Both the position numbers and the translations under genes were made by a program. This document shows positions 25,920 through 33,696 of a stretch of 64,000 nt of DNA, one piece after another; the first letter of the stretch is position 1, and every line of letters starts with the position of its first letter. The notes beneath the pieces were generated by a model. That model did no database searches and was not told where the DNA came from. It saw only the letters and a list, made by a program, of their open reading frames with translations. Source of the stretch: JAIVGZ01 sp964552205. Its GTDB lineage: Bacteria > Pseudomonadota > Gammaproteobacteria > Natronospirales > JAIVGZ01. The stretch spans positions 105,494 to 169,493 of the forward strand of contig CAZKFT010000001.1 in assembly GCA_964552205.1 (NCBI GenBank), given 5' to 3'.

Positions 25920-26968
25920 TGCGCATCCATCTCGACAAGATTTCCTCTGTCACGCGTAACCTGCAGCTCGAACGCACGGTGACCGTCACGCCGGAAGTCA
26001 TTGCGGAAGCAGGTACTGTCGTCGCCGGGCGAATCATGAATGAGAAGACGGCGTACAACCAGCTCGAAGACGGGTTTGGTCGTATGAATACACTGCACAG
26101 CGGCGATGTGATTGTTGGCGCACTGGGTCATCGCAATGCCTTGCACGGGTATGAAGGGGTTCTGCCGAAGTCCGTTGTGGCTGGTCAGATGTTGCAGGTC
26201 CTGAACCTCGGTGGCGTCATTGGCGAATGCATCTCGCACAATCCGGATGTCGGCCCTCCGTTCCAGTTTGAAGTTCTCGGTCAAGTGCTTGTGTACCCGG
26301 AGTTCGGGTCACGACAGGGCCACCCGGCCAACATCACCATGCCCGCGCTTAAGGGTGGTGGGAAGCTCCCGTCCTGCCCTGTGGTGTATGTAGCCGGTAC
26401 CTGCATGAATTCCGGCAAGACCGCCGCCGCATCGGCCATCGTGCGTAGACTGCGCAAAGAGGGTTATCGGGTTGGAGGCGTCAAGCTGACTGGTATCTCC
26501 TTGATGAAAGACACGCTCTCCATGTACGACTATGGTGCCGAGGTCGCGTTGGATTTCACTGATGCGGGCATTGTATGCACTTCCCCTGAGACCGCGCCTG
26601 CAACCGCACACGTCCTGTTCTCGGAAATGGCCACGCGTGGCGTGGATGTCATTGTCGCCGAGACCGGAGACGGCATCATGGGCGAGTACGGAGTGCAGGG
26701 CATTCTTGCCGACCAGGCGTTGATGGCGCTCAAGAGTGCGTTTGTTTTCTGCGCCAACGATCCCGTTGGAGTCAGCGGCGGTGTTCGCTACCTGAAGGAA
26801 GCGTTCGGCATCGACCCGGATCTTATCACCGGACCGGCTACCGACAACCGAGTCGGCGTACGCTTTGTCGAACGCGATGTCGGCATCCCTGCACTGAACG
26901 CGCGTACCGATCCCAAGGCCGTAGGTGACTTCGTGCTGGAACGGGTGAAGAAGTGGAAGGCGCAATGA
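25916..26968 (+). CDS. Unassigned P-loop protein (BioD/DUF1611-like) inside the arginine operon
   Basis: 350 residues, two parts. Residues 1-150 are an unfamiliar domain with conserved-looking NEKTAYNQLEDGFGRM, VGALGHRNALHGYEGVLP and GGVIGECISHNPDVG. Residues 153-345 form a P-loop domain: VVYVAGTCMNSGKTAAASAIVRRL (Walker A with GT.C...GK), VGGVKLTG, LDFTDAG, VIVAETGDGIMGEYG (Walker-B-like acidic stretch) and FCANDPVG. The fold pattern is that of dethiobiotin-synthetase/MobB-type enzymes and resembles DUF1611 C-terminal domains. It overlaps argG and argC by ATGA at both ends, so it is produced in step with them. An arginine-pathway role is inferred; the reaction is unknown. Confidence 0.7.
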   Translation: MMRIHLDKISSVTRNLQLERTVTVTPEVIAEAGTVVAGRIMNEKTAYNQLEDGFGRMNTLHSGDVIVGALGHRNALHGYEGVLPKSVVAGQMLQVLNLGGVIGECISHNPDVGPPFQFEVLGQVLVYPEFGSRQGHPANITMPALKGGGKLPSCPVVYVAGTCMNSGKTAAASAIVRRLRKEGYRVGGVKLTGISLMKDTLSMYDYGAEVALDFTDAGIVCTSPETAPATAHVLFSEMATRGVDVIVAETGDGIMGEYGVQGILADQALMALKSAFVFCANDPVGVSGGVRYLKEAFGIDPDLITGPATDNRVGVRFVERDVGIPALNARTDPKAVGDFVLERVKKWKAQ

Positions 26969-28050
26969 GTATTCACGCCTGCATTCTCGGCGCGACCGGC
27001 TATGGCGGCGGTGAACTGATGCGTCTGCTTTCGCAACACCCCACCGTGACCGGCATCGACGGGACCAGTCGGAATCGAAGCGGAGAGCCCTTCCATGCTG
27101 CGCATCCGCATCTGCGTGGCATCGTCGAGGGTGACTTCACGGAGAAGCCGGACTGGGCTGCCTTGGGCAAGGCGGAACACCCGGTGTTGTTTGCAGCCAT
27201 GCCGCATGGGGAGTTTGCAGCCCAGTGGCCAGCATTGAATGAGGACATCGTTGCCTCGGGACTGGAAGGCCGCCTCGTTGTCATCGACCTGTCCGGCGAT
27301 TTCCGACTTGCCGACGCCGATGCGTTCCAGCGCTACTACGGTCACGCGCACCCATGCCCGGAGTGGCTTGGCCGATTCCACTATGGACTGCCAGAAGCCC
27401 GTGGGAGCGGCCCCCGTGGGAGCGGCCCTCGTGGGAGCGGCGCCACGCGCCGCGATACCACTCTCATCGCCAACCCCGGCTGTTTCGCCACCGCCGTACA
27501 GCTGGCGCTCGCGCCCTTGCGCGACCTGCAAAACCCCGGGGCTATCTCCGTTTTCGCGGTCACCGGCTCTTCAGGGTCTGGTGCTTCGCCGTCTGCGACC
27601 ACCCATCATCCCTCGCGTGCACACGACTTCCGTGCGTATAAGCTGGATGGCCATCAGCATTTGGGAGAGGTCGAGCAACTATTCTCGACGGTTGGCGGGC
27701 GCGACATCCACCTTGTCACGCACTCAGCACCGATGGTCCGCGGCATTTTTGTCACCGCCCAGTTTTCCATGCCTGCCGGCATGAACGGCAAATCACTGAT
27801 GGACGCTTATTCAGCGTTTTATCGGGAGGCGCCCTTCGTGCGCCTCGTCGACGGCAGCCCGCGCGTGGCTGCAGTGGTCGGCTCGAACTTCTGCGACATC
27901 GGGGTCCAAGTGAACGGTGACGCGGTCATCGTGATGAGTGCCATCGACAACCTGGTCAAAGGCATGTCCGGTCAAGCCATTCAGAACATGAACATCGCAC
28001 TCGGGCTTCCACAAACTACCGGACTGCTTCAAGCCCCACTTTATCCGTAA
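26965..28050 (+). CDS. argC: N-acetyl-gamma-glutamyl-phosphate reductase with REP-derived insertion
   Basis: 361 residues from ATG 26965 (AAGG upstream, overlapping the previous stop). NADP-binding start CILGATGYGGGELMRLL, later VIDLSGDFRL, the active-site Cys in IANPGCFATA, GSSGSG, and HRHLGEVEQ-type DGHQHLGEVEQ. It reduces acetylglutamyl phosphate to the semialdehyde. Between FHYGLPEA and TLIANPGC a segment RGSGPRGSGPRGSGATRRDT replaces the short loop usually found there. That segment is encoded by three 15-bp GTGGGAGCGG units and a REP hairpin. The reading frame and catalytic residues are intact, so the enzyme is probably functional. It is the last gene of the operon. Confidence 0.93.
   Translation: MSIHACILGATGYGGGELMRLLSQHPTVTGIDGTSRNRSGEPFHAAHPHLRGIVEGDFTEKPDWAALGKAEHPVLFAAMPHGEFAAQWPALNEDIVASGLEGRLVVIDLSGDFRLADADAFQRYYGHAHPCPEWLGRFHYGLPEARGSGPRGSGPRGSGATRRDTTLIANPGCFATAVQLALAPLRDLQNPGAISVFAVTGSSGSGASPSATTHHPSRAHDFRAYKLDGHQHLGEVEQLFSTVGGRDIHLVTHSAPMVRGIFVTAQFSMPAGMNGKSLMDAYSAFYREAPFVRLVDGSPRVAAVVGSNFCDIGVQVNGDAVIVMSAIDNLVKGMSGQAIQNMNIALGLPQTTGLLQAPLYP
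27401..27456 (+). repeat. REP element within argC, with 15-bp tandem heads
   Basis: GTGGGAGCGG occurs at 27401, 27416 and 27431. The third copy continues into the stem GCGGCG-CCACG-CGCCGC and ends GAT, the same layout as the intergenic REPs at 33499 and 33665. The 15-bp spacing keeps the frame and yields repeated RGSGP pentapeptides. Confidence 0.85.
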
Positions 28051-28072
28051 CCTGGGAAACTTCTTCTCGCTT

Positions 28073-28098
28073 TTCTCTGCGTCTCCGCGTCTCTGCGA
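28073..28098 (-). repeat. Short degenerate intergenic repeat (CTCTGCGTCTC type)
   Basis: The argC to dienelactone-hydrolase gap contains CTCTGCGTCTCCGCGTCTC, a purine/pyrimidine-biased motif made of near-copies of TCTGCGTC. On the other strand it reads as RRGDAEKSEK-type residues. Sequences like this recur between genes in many bacteria; no function is assigned. Confidence 0.4.
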
Positions 28099-28107
28099 GA
28101 GCATCCT

Positions 28108-28968
28108 TCAAACAAGGTGGCGGCGGAAAAACTCGATGGTGCGAGACCAAGCTAGCGCCGCCGCATCCGCGTTGTAGCGAGCAGCATTGGTGTCGTTGTG
28201 GAAGGCGTGCTGCGTATCGGGGTAGATGTATTGCTCGAAAGTCACCCGCGCTTCCTGGAGGGCGTGCATGTAGTCCACGATGCCCGCGTTGATGCGCGCA
28301 TCGTTGTCCGCGTAATGTAGTTGCAGTGCACCGCGGATCCGGGGCACGTCCTCAAGCGGCGCTTGCATGCCATAAAACGGCACCGCAGCCGCCATGTGCT
28401 CGGAGGCGACGGCCAAGCGGTTCGCCATCAGTCCGCCCCAACAAAAGCCGACGCAACCAACCTTACTGGTCGTGGATTCATGTGCGTGCAGGAAGTCCAC
28501 CGCGCCCACAAAATCCGCCAGCGATGCATCTCGGTCCAGCTGGGAAAACATGCCTCTGGCGGCGTCCTCGTCAGCAGGGGTTCCACCAAGCGAAGACAGT
28601 CCGTCGGGCGCCACGGCGACAAAACCCGCGAGCGCGACCCGGCGGGCCACATCCATGATGTGCGGGTTCAGGCCGCGATTCTCATGGATAACCACCACGC
28701 CTGGCACAGGTCCGGTGGCCGCTGCCGGTGAAACCCAATAGCCTCGAACCTCACCTTGGCCGCCCGCCCAGCTCACCCAATCCGCGGCTATACGTGCATC
28801 GTCCTCGGCCACCGTCTGCGCCATGGCGTAGTTGTTCTCCAGCAGGGGCAGCAATGCATAAGCCGCCGCTACGCCACCCGCGAGTCCGGCCAGGCGCTTG
28901 AGAAATGCGCGCCTGCCCATATTTCCATGGGTGAACTCGTCATACAGGTCGATCAGTTTCTGGTCCAT
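28108..28968 (-). CDS. Tat-exported dienelactone-hydrolase-family protein
   Basis: 286 residues. The twin-arginine motif GRRAFLKRL (Arg19-Arg20) precedes a hydrophobic stretch LAGLAGGVAAAYALLPLL, so export by Tat is likely. The alpha/beta hydrolase core has IHENRGLNPHI, a nucleophile elbow VGFCWGG with Cys as in dienelactone hydrolases, and DTQHAF with the catalytic His. The family cleaves lactones or esters; the substrate is unknown. It is convergent with argC and divergent from fmdB. Confidence 0.88.
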   Translation of the reverse strand: MDQKLIDLYDEFTHGNMGRRAFLKRLAGLAGGVAAAYALLPLLENNYAMAQTVAEDDARIAADWVSWAGGQGEVRGYWVSPAAATGPVPGVVVIHENRGLNPHIMDVARRVALAGFVAVAPDGLSSLGGTPADEDAARGMFSQLDRDASLADFVGAVDFLHAHESTTSKVGCVGFCWGGLMANRLAVASEHMAAAVPFYGMQAPLEDVPRIRGALQLHYADNDARINAGIVDYMHALQEARVTFEQYIYPDTQHAFHNDTNAARYNADAAALAWSRTIEFFRRHLV

Positions 28969-28976
28969 ATGGCGAG

Positions 28977-28982
28977 TATAAT
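28977..28982 (+). promoter_or_regulatory. -10 box for the fmdB operon
   Basis: A perfect TATAAT lies 26 nt upstream of the fmdB-family start codon, with GAGAGG as ribosome site between them. It is probably the promoter for fmdB-DUF502 and possibly aspS. It overlaps the start of the divergent hydrolase gene. Confidence 0.5.
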
Positions 28983-29008
28983 CCGCAACTTGGCGAGAGG
29001 TTCAAGCG

Positions 29009-29308
29009 ATGCCCTTTTACGAATACCGGTGTGATGCCTGCGGCGAACTACATGAGGCGCTGCAGAAGGTCTCCGACGACCCCTTGGTCGAGTGCCCTGC
29101 TTGCGGTGCGTCGGGCTTGCAACGATTGATATCGGCACCTTCCTTCCGTCTGAAGGGCGGTGGCTGGTACGAGACCGACTTCAAGTCCGGCAGCAAGCGT
29201 AATCTTGCCGAGGGCGCCGACAGCAAACCGGCAGAGAGCAAGCCAGCGGAAGCCAAGCCTGCTGAAACCAAGCCGGCTGTCACACCCAAGTCGGAGGCCG
29301 CCAGTTGA
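29009..29308 (+). CDS. FmdB-family zinc-ribbon protein
   Basis: 99 residues. It begins MPFYEYRCDACGELHEALQKVSD and continues CPACGASGLQRLISAPSFRLKGGGWYETDFK, the two CxxC knuckles and the tail typical of the FmdB regulatory-protein family. From residue 72 to the end is a low-complexity Lys/Pro/Ala tail of KPAE-type repeats. The function is poorly defined in all species. GAGAGG precedes the start. It overlaps the next gene by TTGA. Confidence 0.92.
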   Translation: MPFYEYRCDACGELHEALQKVSDDPLVECPACGASGLQRLISAPSFRLKGGGWYETDFKSGSKRNLAEGADSKPAESKPAEAKPAETKPAVTPKSEAAS

Positions 29309-29940
29309 CCGCCATGGGTCGAGTTCGGGGGTGGTTGGTCGCGGGCCTATTGGTCTGGCTGCCCGTGTTGGCGACCATTCTCGTGATCCGGCTGATTTTG
29401 GACATCATGGACAACACGCTGCTGTTGCTACCACCCTCATGGCGTCCGGAAGTATTGCTGGGTATAGATATCCCCGGATTCGGCCTGTTGCTGGCGATAT
29501 TCGTGTTGCTTGGGACTGGCGTGTTGTTGACCAACTTCTTCGGGCGGCGTCTGGTGGAGTGGTCCGAAAGCCTCCTGGCCAGGATTCCACTGGTACGGGC
29601 TGTGTACTCCGGCGCCAAAAAAGTTGCGGAGACCTTGCTGCAGCCATCTGGAAAATCCTTCCGCAAGGTACTGCTGGTGGAATATCCCCGCAAAGGAATC
29701 TGGTGCATCGGGTTCCAGACCAGCACCGATTTGGGTGAGGTTCAGCACAGGACGGGTAAACATGTGATTTGCGTGTTCGTCCCGACAACACCCAACCCGA
29801 CGTCCGGGTTTCTGGTGATGGTGCCAGAGGAGGACGCGGTGGAACTCGACATGACCGTGGACGAAGCAGTGCGCATGGTCATGTCGCTGGGTGTGGTGGT
29901 ACCTGACTGGCAACTTGCACGCACCGTGCCCAAGCCTTAA
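29305..29940 (+). CDS. DUF502 family membrane protein
   Basis: 211 residues. There are two TM helices near the N-terminus (WLVAGLLVWLPVLATILVI and GFGLLLAIFVLLGTGVLLTNFFG). The DUF502 landmarks IPLVRAVYSGAKKVAE, PRKGIWCIGF, VFVPTTPNPTSGFLVMVP and VDEAVRMVMSLGVVVP follow. The fmdB-DUF502-aspS order is common in proteobacteria. TTG 29305 is preferred because GGAGG sits seven bases upstream; ATG 29314 is the alternative. The function is unknown. Confidence 0.9.
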   Translation: MTAMGRVRGWLVAGLLVWLPVLATILVIRLILDIMDNTLLLLPPSWRPEVLLGIDIPGFGLLLAIFVLLGTGVLLTNFFGRRLVEWSESLLARIPLVRAVYSGAKKVAETLLQPSGKSFRKVLLVEYPRKGIWCIGFQTSTDLGEVQHRTGKHVICVFVPTTPNPTSGFLVMVPEEDAVELDMTVDEAVRMVMSLGVVVPDWQLARTVPKP

Positions 29941-29972
29941 CATTTCGAACTTTTTCCGGGAATCTCAATAAG

Positions 29973-31739
29973 ATGCGTACTCATTACTGCGGCGACGTCA
30001 ACGCCAGCCATTTGGATCAGGAAGTCACCCTTTGTGGGTGGGTCCATCGTCGTCGCGACCATGGTGGCGTCATTTTCATTGACCTGCGTGATCGCGAGGG
30101 CCTGGTCCAGGTCGTTTTCGATCCTGACGCGGCAGAGGTGTTCAAGCTCGCGGAATCTGTACGCAATGAGTTCGTATTGCAGGTGCGTGGTCTGGTGCGC
30201 CGCCGCCCGGACGGCACGGTCAACAAGAATCTTCCTACCGGGGAGATTGAAGTCCTTGGGCGCGAACTTGAGGTTCTGAATCGCGCCGACACGCCGCCGT
30301 TCCAGTTGGACGATGAAGATCTCGGCGAGGAAATCCGCCTGCGCTACCGCTATGTGGACCTGCGACGCCCGGTGATGCAGAAGCGCCTGCGCTTGCGCCA
30401 CGCCATCACCCGCGCGATGCGCTCGTTCTTGGATGCGCAGGGGTTCATTGATGTGGAAACGCCGATGCTGACCCGCGCAACGCCAGAGGGTGCGCGAGAT
30501 TACATCGTGCCCAGTCGCACCCACCAGGGTTCATTCTTCGCCTTGCCGCAGTCGCCGCAGTTGTTCAAGCAGTTGTTGATGATGTCGGGGCTGGACCGCT
30601 ACTACCAGATTGTGAAGTGTTTCCGTGACGAGGACCTGCGGGCGGACCGCCAGCCGGAGTTCACACAGCTTGATATCGAGACTTCCTTCCTCGACGAAGA
30701 AGCCATCATGTCCTTGATGGAAGAGATGATGCGCTCGCTGTTCCATGATGCCATCGGCGTGGCGCTGCCGAATCCCTTCCCGAGGATGGCGTACGCCGAG
30801 GCGATGCTGCGCTACGGTTCGGACAAGCCGGATCTCCGCATCCCGCTCGAACTCGTCGAAGTCGGCGACCTCATGGCAGATGTTGAGTTCAAGGTGTTTG
30901 CGGGCCCGGCAGCCGACCCAGCTGGCCGTGTAGCCGCACTACGCGTACCTGCAGGGAACAAGCTCTCCCGCAAGGACATCGACGATTACACCGCCTTCGT
31001 GGCGCGCTACGGCGCCAAGGGTCTCGCCTACATCAAGCTCAACGCGGACGGATTGCAGTCGCCCATCCTGAAGTTCCTGCCGGAGGCTGTCGTCGCGAAG
31101 ATCATCGAACGCACCGGTGCTGTGGAAGGCGATCTGGTGTTTTTCGGCGCGGACAAGGCCACAGTCGTCAACGATGCGCTGGGTGCATTGCGCGTGCGTG
31201 TTGGTCATGACCTGGGCTTGGTGCAAGGCGACTGGGCACCCCTTTGGGTGGTGGACTTCCCGATGTTCGAGTTCGACGACAAAGATCAGCGGTGGGTCGC
31301 ACTGCACCATCCGTTCACCGCGCCGAGAATCGACTCCATCGAGGCGCTTGAGAACGATCCCGGGCACGCAGTATCACGGGCCTACGACATGGTGCTCAAC
31401 GGTACCGAGTTGGGCGGGGGCTCTATTCGTATCCACCGCACCGACCTTCAGAGCGCAGTCTTCCGCCTGTTGGGCATCGGCGACGAGGAAGCGCGGGAGA
31501 AGTTCGGATTCCTGTTGGACGCGCTGAAGTACGGCGCACCGCCACATGGTGGCATCGCCTTCGGTCTCGATCGCTTGGTGATGCTCATGACCGGCGCGAG
31601 TTCCATACGCGATGTGATGGCGTTCCCGAAAACCCAGACAGCCCATTGCCCGCTCACCAATGCACCCGGTGAAGTGCCGTCGGCGCAGCTCAGGGAACTG
31701 GGAATTGCGGTCAAGGTCCAAAAGACCGAAAAAACTTGA
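29973..31739 (+). CDS. aspS: Aspartyl-tRNA synthetase, probably non-discriminating
   Basis: 588 residues, bacterial-length class II enzyme. Anticodon-binding OB domain 1-105 (CGWVHRRRDHGGVIFIDLRDREG), motif 2 CFRDEDLRADRQPEFTQLD (about 216-234), the bacterial GAD insertion about 290-400, and motif 3 GIAFGLDRLVML near 527. His30 and Gly81 stand where discriminating enzymes such as E. coli AspRS have Leu and Lys. In Pseudomonas these residues allow Asp-tRNA(Asn) formation, so Asn-tRNA is probably made through GatCAB. Confidence 0.96.
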   Translation: MRTHYCGDVNASHLDQEVTLCGWVHRRRDHGGVIFIDLRDREGLVQVVFDPDAAEVFKLAESVRNEFVLQVRGLVRRRPDGTVNKNLPTGEIEVLGRELEVLNRADTPPFQLDDEDLGEEIRLRYRYVDLRRPVMQKRLRLRHAITRAMRSFLDAQGFIDVETPMLTRATPEGARDYIVPSRTHQGSFFALPQSPQLFKQLLMMSGLDRYYQIVKCFRDEDLRADRQPEFTQLDIETSFLDEEAIMSLMEEMMRSLFHDAIGVALPNPFPRMAYAEAMLRYGSDKPDLRIPLELVEVGDLMADVEFKVFAGPAADPAGRVAALRVPAGNKLSRKDIDDYTAFVARYGAKGLAYIKLNADGLQSPILKFLPEAVVAKIIERTGAVEGDLVFFGADKATVVNDALGALRVRVGHDLGLVQGDWAPLWVVDFPMFEFDDKDQRWVALHHPFTAPRIDSIEALENDPGHAVSRAYDMVLNGTELGGGSIRIHRTDLQSAVFRLLGIGDEEAREKFGFLLDALKYGAPPHGGIAFGLDRLVMLMTGASSIRDVMAFPKTQTAHCPLTNAPGEVPSAQLRELGIAVKVQKTEKT

Positions 31740-31748
31740 GGTATCAGG

Positions 31749-32846
31749 ATGGCTGCAGTCCTTGAACTGGATCACTTCACTTCACTCGACGACGAGGAAG
31801 TACACGCCCGGATTGCCGAAGCAAAGCAACGGCTCGAGGGTCGTGCCGTCATTCTCGGGCACCACTACCAGCGCGAAGAGGTGTACCGCCACGCGCATCT
31901 GACGGGTGATTCGTTGCGGCTGTCACATCTGGCGCGGGACACCGATGCCGATTTCATCGTGTTCTGTGGCGTGCATTTCATGGCCGAGGTGGCTGACATC
32001 ATGTCTCGCCCCGACCAAGTCGCCTTGCTGCCGGATCTGGCTGCAGGATGCTCCATGGCGGACATGGCGGATCTGGCTGCCGTCGAGCGCTCTTGGCGGG
32101 AGCTGGCCGAAGTACTGGCTCCGGACGAGCAGGTCACGCCCATCACCTACATCAATTCCGCGGCCAACCTGAAGGCGTTCTGTGGTCGCCATGGCGGTGT
32201 CGTCTGCACCTCCACCAACGCGCGTGCCGTTCTCGAATGGGCTTTCGCCCGACGCGAGAAAGTGCTGTTTTTCCCGGACCAGCATCTCGGGCGCAACACG
32301 GCCTTCCGCATGGGAATCACGCACGAAGAGATGGCAGTGTGGGACTTCAACAAGCCCATGGGCGGCCTCACTCCGGCACAGGTGAGAAAGGCCAAAGTTT
32401 TGCTCTGGAACGGATTCTGCTCAGTGCATCAGATGTTCCAGCCTGCGCACATTGACCGCTTCAAGGACAAGTATCCGGACGCCAAGGTCATCAGTCATCC
32501 GGAATGTTCGTTCGAGGTCTGTGAGAAATCAGACCTGATTGGATCCACCGAATTCATCCTCGACACCATCCACGCATCGGCGCCCGGCACGCGTTGGCTA
32601 GTGGGGACGGAGCTGAATCTGGTGAACCGTCTGCACCATGAAATGCGCGACAAGGATGTCGCGGTTCACTTCATGTCGCCCATGGTGTGTATGTGCTCCA
32701 CCATGTTCCGCATCGATCCACAGCATTTGCTGTGGACGCTGGAGAATCTGGTCGCCGGACGCGTGGTCAACCAGATCCGGGTTCCGGAGCCCGACGCGAG
32801 CCAGGCCCGTGGTGCGCTGGAGCTGATGCTTTCACTGCGCAACTGA
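31749..32846 (+). CDS. nadA: Quinolinate synthase
   Basis: 365 residues. It condenses iminoaspartate with dihydroxyacetone phosphate to quinolinate for NAD synthesis and carries a 4Fe-4S cluster. Visible motifs are ILGHHYQREEVY, DSLRLS, FCGVHFMAE, TYINSAANLKAFCGRHGGVVCTS (first cluster Cys), WNGFCSVH, HPECSFEVCEKSD (second) and SPMVCMCSTM (third). It follows aspS by 9 bp and overlaps the next start (TGATG). Confidence 0.95.
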   Translation: MAAVLELDHFTSLDDEEVHARIAEAKQRLEGRAVILGHHYQREEVYRHAHLTGDSLRLSHLARDTDADFIVFCGVHFMAEVADIMSRPDQVALLPDLAAGCSMADMADLAAVERSWRELAEVLAPDEQVTPITYINSAANLKAFCGRHGGVVCTSTNARAVLEWAFARREKVLFFPDQHLGRNTAFRMGITHEEMAVWDFNKPMGGLTPAQVRKAKVLLWNGFCSVHQMFQPAHIDRFKDKYPDAKVISHPECSFEVCEKSDLIGSTEFILDTIHASAPGTRWLVGTELNLVNRLHHEMRDKDVAVHFMSPMVCMCSTMFRIDPQHLLWTLENLVAGRVVNQIRVPEPDASQARGALELMLSLRN

Positions 32847-33481
32847 TGGACGCGGTCATCCTCCTGCATGGACTCTGGATGACCGGCTTGGAAACAGGGA
32901 TTCTTGAGCGTCGCCTGCGCACCCAGGGCTTCGCCACACATCGCTTCCGCTATCCAACTGTCCGCCGCGGCCCGCGCGAGGCAGCGGCCAGTCTTGCGCA
33001 TTTCGTGGACGGAATAGGGGCTTCCCGCGTGCACTTTGTAGGGCACAGCCTTGGCGGCATCGTGCTCATGCATCACTTCCAGGATCGGGCTCCACTGCCG
33101 GACAGTCGGGTGGTATTGCTGGGTTCTCCGGTGCGAGGGAGCGGGGTCGCACGGTACGCCGCCAATAATCCGCTTGCGCGTTTTCTGCTGGGCCACTCGC
33201 TGGACGACGGCGGGTTGCTGGATGGTTTACCGGACGCCTGGCAGTGGGATGCGTCGTTGGGCGTCGTTGCAGGAACCCGCAACACGCTCGGTTTCGGCAA
33301 GGTATGGGCGGGTATTGATAGTCCAGGCGACGGAACGGTCGCATTGGAGGAAACACACATCGAGGGTGCCGCCGACCGCGTCGAGCTACCGGTATCCCAC
33401 CTTGCGATGCTCCTGAACCCGGGGGTTGCAGCTCAGGTGGCACATTTCATTTCGCACGCGCGTTTCTCGCCAGCGGGCTGA
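32846..33481 (+). CDS. Alpha/beta-hydrolase (lipase/esterase-like)
   Basis: 211 residues. It starts VILLHGLWMTGLE, then shows the Ser nucleophile elbow VGHSLGG (about 60-66), LLGSPVRGSGVA, a probable acid in DSPGDGTVALEE, and SHLAMLLNP with the catalytic His. ATG 32846 overlaps the nadA stop and gives a normal N-terminus; the open frame extends earlier inside nadA but has no start signal there. Role unknown, possibly lipid or ester turnover. Confidence 0.85.
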   Translation: MDAVILLHGLWMTGLETGILERRLRTQGFATHRFRYPTVRRGPREAAASLAHFVDGIGASRVHFVGHSLGGIVLMHHFQDRAPLPDSRVVLLGSPVRGSGVARYAANNPLARFLLGHSLDDGGLLDGLPDAWQWDASLGVVAGTRNTLGFGKVWAGIDSPGDGTVALEETHIEGAADRVELPVSHLAMLLNPGVAAQVAHFISHARFSPAG

Positions 33482-33498
33482 ATCGCGACTGCAGAAAT

Positions 33499-33605
33499 GT
33501 AGGAGCGGCGCTTCGCGCCGCGAATGGCACACCGGCGGCTCTTGGTACGGACCATTTTAGGTGCGGATGCCTCATCATATTCGCGGCGCGAAGCGCCGCT
33601 CCTAC
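33499..33605. repeat. REPIN: two REP elements in perfect inverted orientation
   Basis: A 26-bp unit starting GTAGGAGCGG at 33499-33524 is repeated exactly, in reverse complement, at 33580-33605, with 55 bp between. Each unit has its own GCGGCG/CGCCGC-type stem, and the pair could fold into one large hairpin. It lies in the 215-bp gap between two convergent genes, so it may also act as a bidirectional terminator. Confidence 0.9.
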
Positions 33606-33664
33606 AATCGCAACCATCCCTCACCATGAGGTGTCAGCACATCACAAAGGAGAACCCAAAAAAT

Positions 33665-33690
33665 GTGGGAGCGGTGCAATGCACCGCGAT
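33665..33690 (+). repeat. Single REP element downstream of mutS
   Basis: GTGGGAGCGG followed by the stem GGTGCA-AT-TGCACC-like arms and ending CGCGAT. It has the same head and tail as the neighbouring REPIN but a different stem, so it is a separate variant. It ends 6 bp past the mutS stop. Confidence 0.85.
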
Positions 33691-33696
33691 TAGAGA

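Noticed and set aside
27811..28104. 97-codon minus-strand frame at the end of argC
   Set aside because: Antisense to argC; its first residues come from the CTCTGCGTCTC repeat.
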